A stretch of 64,000 nucleotides of DNA from Marininema mesophilum. Lineage in GTDB: Bacteria > Bacillota > Bacilli > Thermoactinomycetales > DSM-45169. The notes beneath the pieces are model-generated. The model searched no databases. It saw only the letters and a list, made by a program, of their open reading frames with translations, and was not told the origin of the DNA. The translations under genes and the position numbers were made by a program. Every line of letters begins with the position of its first letter. Position 1 is the stretch's first letter. This document shows positions 41,038 through 49,772 of this stretch, piece after piece. The stretch lies in assembly GCF_900106775.1 (NCBI RefSeq), contig NZ_FNNQ01000003.1, positions 186,001 through 250,000 on the forward strand, written 5' to 3'.

Positions 41038-43113
41038 ATGGCTCAGGACCAGGTGCTTCATACAGAGTCGAAGAATAATGAATCGCAGAAACCGAAACAA
41101 GGAATGTTTGAGAGGGGGATTCTTCGTCAGGCGGTTATTGATAGTTTCATCAAGCTAAATCCCCTGACCATGATGAAAAATCCGGTTATGTTCGTTGTAG
41201 AAATCGGTACCCTATTAACTTTGTTGATGGCTTTAGCACCTGGTTTCTTTGGTGCGGAAGGACGAGTGGGGTATAACTTTACTATTTTTCTGATTTTATT
41301 TTTTACGGTTTGCTTCGCTAACTTTGCGGAAGCATTGGCAGAGGGTCGGGGAAAAGCACAGGCGGATAGCTTGAAAAAAACAAAGGCAGACACCCAAGCC
41401 CGTAAGCTGGATGATAAGGGGAAAGAGACCCTTGTTTCCTCCACGGAACTACGTAAAGGGGATATGGTGCTCGTCCAAAGTGGGGATCTTGTTCCTGGAG
41501 ATGGAGAGATCTCAGAGGGATTGGCATCGATTGATGAGTCAGCAATCACTGGTGAATCAGCTCCTGTCATTAAAGAAGCGGGGGGAGATTTTAGTTCAGT
41601 GACGGGTGGCACGAAGGTGGTGAGTGACTGGATCAAGGTACGTATTACTACAGATCCAGGAGAATCCTTTTTGGATCGGATGATCTCCCTTGTTGAAGGG
41701 GCTGCTCGACAAAAGACGCCTAACGAGATTGCTCTTAATACACTACTCATTACTTTGACCATTATTTTTCTCATGGTTGTTGTTTCACTACCGCCAATTG
41801 CGTCTTATGTCGGGGTGAAATTGGAGCTTTCTACGTTAATTGCGCTCTTGGTTTGCTTAATTCCTACGACGATCGGTGCATTACTCTCTGCTATCGGAAT
41901 TGCAGGAATGGATCGTGTTACTCGCTTTAATGTGTTAGCCATGTCGGGTAAGGCGGTTGAAGCTGCTGGCGATATAAACACGATGATTCTCGACAAAACA
42001 GGGACCATAACCTATGGAAACCGGATGGCTTCTGAATTTGTACCCGTTGGTAAGAGAGGAGAGGAAGAGGTTCGTGAAGCGGCAGTTCTGGCTTCATTGA
42101 AGGATGAGACACCAGAAGGACGCTCTGTCCTAACCCTTGCTAATGAGCAAGGAGTGGTTATCGATCCGGCTCCATATGTGGAGGCTGAGTTTATCCCCTT
42201 TGCAGCGGAAACAAGGATGAGCGGGATGGATCTATCGGGTCAATCATGGCGTAAAGGAGCCGTCGATGCCATCAAAGGTTTTGTAACTCAGCAAGGTGGT
42301 GTTGTACCGGAGAGTTTAGATAGCGAAACAACACGAATTGCCGAGATGGGGGGTACTCCCCTAGCGGTTGCTGTAGATAAGGAGATTCTCGGGATTATTT
42401 ATCTGAAGGATACGGTAAAACCAGGAATGAGGGAGCGCTTTGAACAATTGCGCAGGATGGGTATCCGGACAGTCATGTGTACAGGGGATAACCCGTTGAC
42501 TGCGGCTACGATTGCGAATGAAGCTGGGGTCGATGACTTTATCGCTGAAAGCACTCCAGAAGATAAGATTCGTGTGATCCGAGAGGAACAAGCCAAGGGG
42601 AAATTGGTGGCCATGACAGGCGACGGTACCAATGATGCCCCAGCCCTTGCCCAGGCGGACGTGGGAATTGCTATGAATAGCGGTACAGTAGCTGCAAAGG
42701 AAGCGGCCAATATGGTCGATTTGGATTCGGATCCCTCTAAAATTATCGATGTAGTTGGGATCGGTAAGCAGCTCCTGATGACTCGAGGGGCACTTACCAC
42801 TTTCAGTATCGCAAATGATGTGGCCAAGTACTTTGCGATTGTTCCGGCGATGTTTACCCTGGCGATTCCAGAAATGAAGACACTCAACTTTATGGCCCTA
42901 CAATCTCCGACGAGTGCTATTCTCTCTGCATTGATTTTTAACGCGATTATCATTCCGTTATTGATCCCACTTGCCATGAAGGGAATCACTTATCGACCGA
43001 TGCCCGCAGTAAAACTTCTACGCCGAAATCTACTAATTTACGGTTTAGGTGGAGTCATTGTACCTTTCATAGCGATTAAGGGGATCGATATCATTTTGGG
43101 GGTGTTTCTATGA
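41038..43113 (+). CDS. kdpB: Potassium-transporting ATPase subunit B (P-type)
   Basis: P-type ATPase subunit that energises K+ import. 691 residues with phosphorylation motif ILDKTGTITYGN (Asp near 318), actuator SAITGESAPV, nucleotide domain KGAVDAIKG and hinge MTGDGTNDAPALAQADVGIAM. The start follows AAAGGAGAGA. The stop overlaps by ATGA with a 38-residue basic peptide gene, which is not part of the standard Kdp set. Confidence 0.98.
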   Translation: MAQDQVLHTESKNNESQKPKQGMFERGILRQAVIDSFIKLNPLTMMKNPVMFVVEIGTLLTLLMALAPGFFGAEGRVGYNFTIFLILFFTVCFANFAEALAEGRGKAQADSLKKTKADTQARKLDDKGKETLVSSTELRKGDMVLVQSGDLVPGDGEISEGLASIDESAITGESAPVIKEAGGDFSSVTGGTKVVSDWIKVRITTDPGESFLDRMISLVEGAARQKTPNEIALNTLLITLTIIFLMVVVSLPPIASYVGVKLELSTLIALLVCLIPTTIGALLSAIGIAGMDRVTRFNVLAMSGKAVEAAGDINTMILDKTGTITYGNRMASEFVPVGKRGEEEVREAAVLASLKDETPEGRSVLTLANEQGVVIDPAPYVEAEFIPFAAETRMSGMDLSGQSWRKGAVDAIKGFVTQQGGVVPESLDSETTRIAEMGGTPLAVAVDKEILGIIYLKDTVKPGMRERFEQLRRMGIRTVMCTGDNPLTAATIANEAGVDDFIAESTPEDKIRVIREEQAKGKLVAMTGDGTNDAPALAQADVGIAMNSGTVAAKEAANMVDLDSDPSKIIDVVGIGKQLLMTRGALTTFSIANDVAKYFAIVPAMFTLAIPEMKTLNFMALQSPTSAILSALIFNAIIIPLLIPLAMKGITYRPMPAVKLLRRNLLIYGLGGVIVPFIAIKGIDIILGVFL

Positions 43114-43226
43114 GGATTAGAACAACAATTAGACGGGTTTTACGAAGTGTTCCGCAGAAGCCTCACTCTCGTGCCCATATAGAAAAAAAGAGGAAGCTGC
43201 GGCGAAAGCCCCTGAAGGATGACTAA
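43110..43226 (+). CDS. 38-residue highly basic peptide between kdpB and kdpC
   Basis: Starts by ATGA overlap with kdpB, with GGGGGTG upstream as ribosome-binding site, and ends 19 nt before kdpC. The peptide begins MRIRTTIRRVLRSVPQKP and continues with KKRKLRRK; about 16 of 38 residues are Arg or Lys and there is no hydrophobic span. It may bind RNA, nucleotides or acidic lipid, or contact the cytoplasmic face of KdpB. I know of no named Kdp subunit like it. The translation signals make it a credible gene; alternatively the frame may only serve to couple kdpC translation. Confidence 0.6.
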   Translation: MRIRTTIRRVLRSVPQKPHSRAHIEKKRKLRRKPLKDD

Positions 43227-43245
43227 GAAATGAGGTGTAAATACA

Positions 43246-43815
43246 ATGAAGGCGATACGAATCTCCCTTCTCATGGTTGTCATATGCGGTTTGGTATATC
43301 CGTTATTGATGACGGGACTCTCTCAGCTGCTTTTTCCTTATCAAGCCCAGGGGAGTATCATGAAAGATAGTAAAGGAAAGGCCCTTGGCTCTGAGATCAT
43401 AGGACAAAAATTTACGTCTGATCGTTATTTTCATGGAAGAGTATCTTCCATTGATTACGATGCATCGGGCTCCGGCTCAGAAAACTATGCCCCCTCCAAC
43501 AAGCAAATGATAGAGAGGACAGAAAAAGAAGCGACGAAGCGATTAAAGGAGAATCCAGGTGCGACAAAGGGTGATGTACCCCTCGATCTGATCACAAACT
43601 CGGGCTCAGGTCTTGATCCCCAGATTTCCCCGGAAGCCGCCCGCTTCCAAATTCCCCGAGTAGCACGTGCGACGAAAGTATCTGAAGAAAAACTATCATC
43701 CTTGGTCTCTTTCTATACAGAAAAAAAGGAGTTAGGAGTCTTTGGTGAACCACGCGTCAATGTGTTGAAGCTTAATCAGGCGTTAGATGCTATTGTGCAA
43801 AAGAACAAGGGTTAA
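43246..43815 (+). CDS. kdpC: Potassium-transporting ATPase subunit C
   Basis: Single-span subunit with a large extracytoplasmic domain, needed for assembly and high K+ affinity. 189 residues. The N-terminal helix (ISLLMVVICGLVYPLLMTGLSQ) is followed by GSEIIGQKFTSDRYFHGR and the conserved NSGSGLDPQISPEAARFQI block. ATG behind GAGGTGT. Followed by a terminator. Confidence 0.97.
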   Translation: MKAIRISLLMVVICGLVYPLLMTGLSQLLFPYQAQGSIMKDSKGKALGSEIIGQKFTSDRYFHGRVSSIDYDASGSGSENYAPSNKQMIERTEKEATKRLKENPGATKGDVPLDLITNSGSGLDPQISPEAARFQIPRVARATKVSEEKLSSLVSFYTEKKELGVFGEPRVNVLKLNQALDAIVQKNKG

Positions 43816-43821
43816 TTACGG

Positions 43822-43848
43822 AAAGAGGCTGAGTATCAGCCTCTTTTG
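43822..43848 (+). terminator. Terminator after kdpC
   Basis: AGAGGCTGA and TCAGCCTCT arms, then TTTT. It separates kdpFABC from the kdpD-like gene. Confidence 0.85.
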
Positions 43849-43879
43849 GTTATGATGAGTCAAGGAGGAGTGATAGAAG

Positions 43880-45028
43880 GTGACTCCATCGAGCAATGGA
43901 CAACAATACCGCCGCTTAACTCCCGAAGAGATCCTGCGCAAAATTGAAAAGATGAAGAGGGGACGTTTGAAGGTGTATGTGGGTGCGGCACCCGGTGTAG
44001 GAAAGACCTATGCCATGTTGCGAGAAGCGAATGAGCTAAAAGAAAAAGGGGTGGATATCGTTATCGGGCTGATTGAGCCTCATGGTCGTGAAGAGACGGC
44101 AAAGCAGGTTAGTCAATTAGAAGTTTTGCCCCAGAAAAAAATTCATTACAAGGGGATTAACCTGGAGGAGTTAGATGTTGAAGGAATTCTTCTTCGTAAT
44201 CCAGAGGTCGTCATCATTGATGAGCTGGCTCATACGAATGTACCTGGCACAAAAAACCGCAAACGATACCAAGATATTCATGACATCTTACAAGCAGGTA
44301 TTCATGTGTGGACAGCGATGAATATTCAGCACCTGGAGAGCGTGCGGGATATTGTTCTTAAGGTTACTGGTGTAGGGATTAATGAGCGGGTACCTGATGC
44401 AGTGTTAAGTGAGGCGGATGAGATAAAACTGGTGGATGTGAGTCCGGAAACCCTGCGAGAACGATTGCAGGAAGGTCTTATATATACCTCGGATAAGATT
44501 GAGCAAGCCCTGAACCATTTTTTTAAGAAGGGGAATCTGGTTGCATTACGGGAGCTGGCGCTTAGAGAAGTAGCCGATGATATCGATGAACAGTTAGTAA
44601 AGGAACGAATTGGAGAGGGGATTGATGAACCAGCAGGGGTATTAGAGAGGATTCTCGTTTGTGTTCAGTACCGTCCTAACGCAGGGAAGCTGATTCGCCG
44701 TGGTTGGCGACTTGCCAATCGTTTAGGGGCAAAATTGGTTGTTTTGCATATCTGCCCTCGAAGTAGTGTGGGCAATGAGTCTGAAGAAACAGTGGAAGAG
44801 TGGCGTAATCTAACCCATCAGTTTGATGGGGATTTTGTGTTAAGAGAAGCGGGAGCACGTCGAGTAGCTCAAGTAATCGTTGATGTATGCCAAGAACATC
44901 ACATTACCCAGATCATCATGGGTCAATCTGCACGTACACGCTGGGAGGAGATCTGGAAAGGGTCCATTATTAACTGGATTATGCAACGACTTCAAACGGT
45001 AGATATTCATATCGTCTCGGATCGGTAA
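43880..45028 (+). CDS. kdpD: KdpD N-terminal sensor protein lacking the histidine kinase
   Basis: 382 residues with only the two cytoplasmic domains of KdpD. The P-loop domain (~20-235) has GAAPGVGKTYAML and VVIIDELAHTNVPGTKNRKR; the universal-stress-like (USP) domain (~250-382) starts at ILVCVQYRPNAGKLIRRG. The four membrane helices, GAF and histidine-kinase parts of full-length KdpD (~900 residues) are absent. The stop codon is clean, with no kinase remnant downstream. GTG start behind AAGGAGGAG. No kdpE is nearby. Such short forms occur in some Firmicutes and cyanobacteria. It may sense ligands and modulate KdpFABC or another kinase. Confidence 0.9.
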   Translation: MTPSSNGQQYRRLTPEEILRKIEKMKRGRLKVYVGAAPGVGKTYAMLREANELKEKGVDIVIGLIEPHGREETAKQVSQLEVLPQKKIHYKGINLEELDVEGILLRNPEVVIIDELAHTNVPGTKNRKRYQDIHDILQAGIHVWTAMNIQHLESVRDIVLKVTGVGINERVPDAVLSEADEIKLVDVSPETLRERLQEGLIYTSDKIEQALNHFFKKGNLVALRELALREVADDIDEQLVKERIGEGIDEPAGVLERILVCVQYRPNAGKLIRRGWRLANRLGAKLVVLHICPRSSVGNESEETVEEWRNLTHQFDGDFVLREAGARRVAQVIVDVCQEHHITQIIMGQSARTRWEEIWKGSIINWIMQRLQTVDIHIVSDR

Positions 45029-45091
45029 AAATAAGCAACACTTTGTGAGTGAAGGTCATTCAGGTATAATTGATAGATGAACGGATGGGGG

Positions 45092-45117
45092 AATGGGGGA
45101 TTTCCCTCATTTTTTGT
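45092..45117 (+). terminator. Terminator after the kdpD-like gene
   Basis: AATGGGGGA and TCCCTCATT arms with a tight loop, then TTTTT. Confidence 0.75.
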
Positions 45118-45226
45118 GTAGGTGAAGCTGGGTGTACAAAAAGTTACTTGAAGGGTCCCCAGGCGCAATAATTGTAGAGGTCAATAGAAGGGACAGGACT
45201 CTTAGAAATGGCTGAGGTGAATACAG

Positions 45227-45685
45227 ATGCAACGGATCGCCAATTGCCTATTGCAGAAGAAGGATCAAATTCTGCTACTCCAAAAACCACGCCGTGGGTG
45301 GTGGGTGGCCCCAGGGGGTAAAGTAGAAGCTGGGGAGACGATTACAGAAGCGGTATGTCGGGAGTATCAGGAAGAGACGGGACTTCGTTTAATCAACCCT
45401 GTCCTTGCTGGAGTTCTGACGATGTGTATAGAGAAGGATGGCCAGCTAGAAAAAGAGTGGATGATGTTTTGCTTTCGAGCCTCGAATTATGAAGGTATCT
45501 TAATGGAGGATTCCCCAGAAGGGAAGCTTTCTTGGCTATCAAAGGACGCTTTTCCTATACTCCCCACATCCGAGATGGATCATCAGATCCTCTCACGGCT
45601 ATTGCTTCCTGATAATGGGTTATTTATTGGGCGTCTCGTCTATTCTCCTGAGGAAGTTCTGCTATCACATCACTGGCACAACTAG
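45227..45685 (+). CDS. yvcI: Nudix hydrolase (YvcI-like)
   Basis: 152 residues with a complete Nudix box (GGKVEAGETITEAVCREY followed by QEETGL near residues 29-51). The length and flanking WWVAPGG and DSPEGKLSWLSKDAFPILPTSE resemble the MutT-like 8-oxo-dGTP-type group, as in B. subtilis YvcI, which also sits upstream of rapZ. Actual substrate unknown. ATG behind GGCTGAGGTG. Confidence 0.88.
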   Translation: MQRIANCLLQKKDQILLLQKPRRGWWVAPGGKVEAGETITEAVCREYQEETGLRLINPVLAGVLTMCIEKDGQLEKEWMMFCFRASNYEGILMEDSPEGKLSWLSKDAFPILPTSEMDHQILSRLLLPDNGLFIGRLVYSPEEVLLSHHWHN

Positions 45686-45856
45686 TTCCCCATATGAAGG
45701 TGAATATAAGATAATCTGAGGGAAAGAGATATGAAGAGAGTAGGGTAATTGCATCGTTAGTGACAGAAGATTCGTCACAATCACCTATTGCCATATACCT
45801 GCTACATGTACAGATTTCGATGTACTTAAATTCTTAGGTGAGAAGAGGGATAGTGG

Positions 45857-46816
45857 ATGAACAAACACGCGTTAGGGATTGATATAGGTGGAACTCAAGT
45901 AAAAATGGGGATAGTCGATGCACGAGGACAATTATTAGGTCGCATAGAACACCCAACTCCACAAAAAGAAGGAGCCGAAGCAGCTTTGCTCGAGATCGCT
46001 TCGGTGGCTAAACAACTTGCTACCGAGGCGAATATCCCTTGGAAGGATATAGCGGGGGTAGGGGTCGGTCTACCAGGATTTCTCGATATTCCTCAAGGTC
46101 ATATTGTCCAGTTGCCAAACCTCTCCTGGAACGATGTACCCATAAGAAAGATTTTAGAGAAAGCGTTAGCACTCCCCGTCACGATCGACAATGATGCCAA
46201 TGTGGCTGCTCTGGGAGAAGCATGGAGTGGGGCAGGGGTAGGGGTTAAGGACTTGATCTGTATTACCTTAGGTACAGGGGTAGGCGGTGGCATCATCGCC
46301 AATGGTGGTCTAGTCCATGGGTCTACTGGGATGGCGGGAGAGATTGGTCATATTCCTGTGAAGCAAGATGGTGCTCTTTGTGGTTGTGGGCGTCACGGTT
46401 GCTTGGAGACGATTGCATCGGCGACAGGAGTTATGCGTCTAATGCAGGAAGCAATCGCGAGGGGGGAGCAAACGATCCTTCATCATGATGAAAGTGATCC
46501 ATTGACTACAGAGAAGATCTTCTCCGCAGCAAAGGATAAAGATCCTGTTGCTCAGGAGGTTGTTCAGCAAGCCGTCGATGCACTCGCTTATGTCATGTCT
46601 ATTCTCTCCCTCACCTTTAATCCAGCGTTGTTTGTGATTGGTGGAGGGGTGTCCAAAGCGGGTTCAACCCTCTTTGAACCGCTAGAGGCTGCTTATCATC
46701 GGAGAACCCTTTCTTACGTTGCGAAAGGGGTGCTGATTCGTCCAGCGCTCTTGGGAAATGATGCTGGATTAATCGGTGCCGCCGGATTAACAGCAAAAGG
46801 AGAAATTTTAAGGTAA
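45857..46816 (+). CDS. glcK: Glucokinase, ROK family
   Basis: Phosphorylates glucose with ATP for glycolysis. 319 residues. ATP-site GIDIGGTQVKMG at the N-terminus, glucose-binding NLSWNDVP, catalytic Asp in IDNDANVAALGE, and the ROK zinc motif CGCGRHGCLE near 174-183. Start after GAAGAGGGA. It is inserted between yvcI and rapZ, unlike in B. subtilis, where glcK lies elsewhere. It may share a transcript with the rapZ-glmR-whiA cluster that follows 31 nt later. Confidence 0.93.
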   Translation: MNKHALGIDIGGTQVKMGIVDARGQLLGRIEHPTPQKEGAEAALLEIASVAKQLATEANIPWKDIAGVGVGLPGFLDIPQGHIVQLPNLSWNDVPIRKILEKALALPVTIDNDANVAALGEAWSGAGVGVKDLICITLGTGVGGGIIANGGLVHGSTGMAGEIGHIPVKQDGALCGCGRHGCLETIASATGVMRLMQEAIARGEQTILHHDESDPLTTEKIFSAAKDKDPVAQEVVQQAVDALAYVMSILSLTFNPALFVIGGGVSKAGSTLFEPLEAAYHRRTLSYVAKGVLIRPALLGNDAGLIGAAGLTAKGEILR

Positions 46817-46847
46817 AATGGAATAGAATATGTGCAAAGGAAAGTGG

Positions 46848-47729
46848 GTGGCGCCAGTGGCACAAAATAGGCAGGAGATCAATCTGGTAGTGATCACAGG
46901 AATGTCTGGTGCAGGTAAGACTGTTGCCATGCAGAGTCTAGAGGATCTCGGTTTTTTCTGTATTGATAACTTGCCCCCGGTTCTGTTGGGTAAATTGACA
47001 GAGCTACTAGAGCAATCGAGTGGGATGCGTAAAACAGCATTGGTCATCGACCTAAGGGGTAGGGATTTCTTTTTATCCTTATTTGATTCCTTGGACAGGC
47101 TGGAGAAACATCATTGGATTCATTATCAAATCCTCTATCTCGATGCAAGTGATCAGGTGCTGGTACAGCGATATAAAGAGACCCGCCGCCGTCATCCTCT
47201 TTCCCCGGAAGGTACAACAATGGATGGGATACGTCTTGAGCGAAACCTTTTGGATGAGATCAAAGGGCGTGCCCATCAAATCATTGATACCAGTATGATG
47301 AAGCCAGTGCAGTTAAAAGAGCGTATCATTTCTCGCTTTACAGCTACAGGAGAAAATACCCTGACAGTTACATTCCAATCCTTTGGCTTTAAGTATGGAG
47401 TTCCCATCGATGCGGATCTGATCTTTGATGTTCGTTTTTTGCCAAATCCTCATTATGTAGCCTCATTAAAACCTCACACAGGGAAAGATTCAGACGTATA
47501 TGAGTATGTGATGAAGTGGCAAGAGACGAAACAATTTCTCGATAAATTAACGGATATGCTCAACTTTCTTTTACCCCATTATCAGCGGGAAGGAAAGATG
47601 AGTTTAGTGGTAGGTATCGGATGTACTGGTGGCAAACATCGTTCTGTGGCAGTCACTGAATATCTGAATCGATGGTTCAGAGACACAGAAGGAACACGCG
47701 TCGCACACCGAGATATCGAGAAAAATTAG
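46848..47729 (+). CDS. rapZ: RapZ (YvcJ) nucleotide-binding protein
   Basis: P-loop ATPase/GTPase. In E. coli RapZ is an adaptor for small-RNA decay controlling GlmS; in Bacillus YvcJ affects competence. Walker A GMSGAGKT near 18-25, CIDNLPPVLL, DASDQVLVQRYKETRRRHPL and the C-terminal GIGCTGGKHRSVA are all present. Start uncertain: GTG 46848 is well spaced from AAAGGAAAG; ATG 46830 and GTG 46857 are alternatives. First of the conserved rapZ-glmR-whiA-HPr block. Confidence 0.95.
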   Translation: MAPVAQNRQEINLVVITGMSGAGKTVAMQSLEDLGFFCIDNLPPVLLGKLTELLEQSSGMRKTALVIDLRGRDFFLSLFDSLDRLEKHHWIHYQILYLDASDQVLVQRYKETRRRHPLSPEGTTMDGIRLERNLLDEIKGRAHQIIDTSMMKPVQLKERIISRFTATGENTLTVTFQSFGFKYGVPIDADLIFDVRFLPNPHYVASLKPHTGKDSDVYEYVMKWQETKQFLDKLTDMLNFLLPHYQREGKMSLVVGIGCTGGKHRSVAVTEYLNRWFRDTEGTRVAHRDIEKN

Positions 47730-47762
47730 ACGCCGGTAAGTGGGGGGGAAGAGGTGGCGATC

Positions 47763-48737
47763 ATGAGTGATCTAGCAGCCGAAAAAAAGAAAGCGAGACC
47801 CCGGCTAGTAGTGATTGGAGGGGGGACGGGTCTTTCTGTCCTATTACGGGGGTTAAAAAAGTCCCCCTTCGATCTCACCGCAATTGTAACAGTAGCAGAT
47901 GACGGAGGAAGTTCAGGTCGACTCCGTAATGATATGCAAATGCCGCCTCCGGGTGATGTGCGCAATGTCCTTGTCGCACTGGCAGATGTGGAACCGTTAT
48001 TAGAGAAGATGCTTCAATACCGATTTTCCAATGGAGATGGTTTAGCAGGGCATAATTTAGGTAATTTAATCATTGCCGCATTGAAAGATATTACAGGAGA
48101 TTTTAATCACGGAATTCAGGAGTTGAGCCGAGTATTAGCCATCCGAGGAAGAGTGCTTCCTTCCACGGCCCAAACCATCACTCTGAAGGCAAAGTTGAGC
48201 GATGGTAGGCTAATAGAAGGGGAGTCAAACATTCCTCAAGTAGGGCGTCGAATCGAACGGGTTTTTATCGACCCAAAGGATGCAAAGCCTGTTGGTGAAG
48301 CACTGGAGGCAATCGCCCAAGCGGATGGAATTGTGATTGGTCCCGGTAGCCTCTATACAAGCTTATTGCCCAATCTACTTGTTCAAGGGATGGCGGATGC
48401 GGTTCAAGCTTCCTCAGCAAAAAAAATTTATATTTGCAATGTGATGACTCAAGCTGGGGAAACTGATGGGTATACTGCCGCTGATCATGTAGAGGCTATC
48501 TATCGACATGTTGGTAAGGGATTGTTTGATGTAGTGATCGCCAATGATGCGATGCCACCCCTTGCCATTCAACAAAGATATGCCGCCGAGGGAGCTGCTC
48601 CAGTTGTTCTGGATAGAGATCGTATCCGGGAGCTGGGTTGTGACACCGTTGCAACCAATTTATTAGAAGCTCGAGATTTCCTCCGCCATAATGCTTCATT
48701 TTTAAGTCGTTGTATCATGCGGTTGATCTGCAAGTGA
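47763..48737 (+). CDS. glmR: GlmR (YvcK), UDP-sugar-binding regulator of cell-wall precursor supply
   Basis: Needed for growth on gluconeogenic carbon in Bacillus, where it binds UDP-GlcNAc and activates GlmS. 324 residues from the ATG at 47763; a GTG at 47754 is also possible. CofD-like fold: VVIGGGTGLSVLLRGLK, VTVADDGGSSGRLR, GHNLGNLIIAAL and GPGSLYTSLLPNLLV are conserved. Confidence 0.95.
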   Translation: MSDLAAEKKKARPRLVVIGGGTGLSVLLRGLKKSPFDLTAIVTVADDGGSSGRLRNDMQMPPPGDVRNVLVALADVEPLLEKMLQYRFSNGDGLAGHNLGNLIIAALKDITGDFNHGIQELSRVLAIRGRVLPSTAQTITLKAKLSDGRLIEGESNIPQVGRRIERVFIDPKDAKPVGEALEAIAQADGIVIGPGSLYTSLLPNLLVQGMADAVQASSAKKIYICNVMTQAGETDGYTAADHVEAIYRHVGKGLFDVVIANDAMPPLAIQQRYAAEGAAPVVLDRDRIRELGCDTVATNLLEARDFLRHNASFLSRCIMRLICK

Positions 48738-48759
48738 AGTGAAGAGGAAGGGATGTCCT

Positions 48760-49707
48760 ATGTCTTTTGCCTCCAGGGTGAAACAGGAATTGACTCGTGT
48801 CGCCTCCAAACCATGCTGTCAAAGGGCGGAACTTTCTGCCGTGGTACGGATCAATGGTGTAATCTCCTTACATGGAGGCGGAATCGGTCTTGAAGTGACG
48901 ACAGAAAATAACGCAATTGCTCGCCACACCTATAGCTTATTAAAGGAGCGCTATGAAGTACAGCCCGAGGTGCTGGTGAGAAAAAAGGTGCGTTTGAAAA
49001 AAAATAACACCTATGTGATCCGGTTAGGTCCCCCTCATGCAGAAAACATCCTCCGTGATTTGTGTATACTGGGAAAAGGGCTGGATCGTATCGAGGGAAT
49101 TGACCCTGCGCTGATCAAGAAGGAATGTTGCCGTCGTTCCTACCTAAGAGGTGCTTTCCTTGCAGGTGGGTCCGTGAACAACCCGGACAGTGTGTCCTAT
49201 CATTTAGAAATTCTCTCTACCTATCAAGATCACAGCGAAGGTCTTTGTCGTCTCCTTAATGGGTATCATCTTCATGCGAAGTGGTTGGAGAGAAAAAAAG
49301 GATATGTTGCTTATATTAAGGAAGGAGATAAAATTGGTGAGTTCCTTAATATTATCGGGGCACATCAATCCCTCTTTCAATTTGAAGATGTGCGAATTAT
49401 GAAGGATATGCGTAACTCGGTCAATCGTCTGGTCAATTGTGAAACGGCGAATTTAAATAAAACGATCCAGGCGGCGATGCGTCAAGTGGAGAATATTCGC
49501 CGGATTGAGCGGGAGATAGGGCTGGATCAACTGCCGAGTCGCTTACGTGAGGTGGCGGAGATGAGATTGCAACACCCCGAGATCTCACTGACAGAATTGG
49601 GCCAAATGCTCCCGCGGAAGGTGAGTAAATCCGCTGTGAATCATCGTCTTCGCAAGCTGGACGAAATTGCAGGCAAGTTAAATGATCCTGCCGCTACCCA
49701 AGGATAA
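48760..49707 (+). CDS. whiA: WhiA, DNA-binding protein with LAGLIDADG-like domain
   Basis: In streptomycetes it starts sporulation septation; in Bacillus it influences division and chromosome segregation. 315 residues from the ATG at 48760. The N-terminal domain resembles a homing endonuclease (SYLRGAFLAGGSVNNPD). A C-terminal helix-turn-helix follows near 265-305 (ISLTELGQMLPRKVSKSAV, then NHRLRKL). The block rapZ-glmR-whiA is conserved across Gram-positives. Confidence 0.96.
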   Translation: MSFASRVKQELTRVASKPCCQRAELSAVVRINGVISLHGGGIGLEVTTENNAIARHTYSLLKERYEVQPEVLVRKKVRLKKNNTYVIRLGPPHAENILRDLCILGKGLDRIEGIDPALIKKECCRRSYLRGAFLAGGSVNNPDSVSYHLEILSTYQDHSEGLCRLLNGYHLHAKWLERKKGYVAYIKEGDKIGEFLNIIGAHQSLFQFEDVRIMKDMRNSVNRLVNCETANLNKTIQAAMRQVENIRRIEREIGLDQLPSRLREVAEMRLQHPEISLTELGQMLPRKVSKSAVNHRLRKLDEIAGKLNDPAATQG

Positions 49708-49772
49708 TTCGATCCTAGGTATGATGTTGGGCATATTGATATACCATACCACCATGATGGAGGAGATAAAAA

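Noticed and set aside
41127..41774. Antisense frame of 215 codons inside kdpB, and another at 42399-42989
   Set aside because: Mirror frames of a long conserved membrane-protein gene; Ser/Pro/Thr-rich sequence typical of antisense reading.
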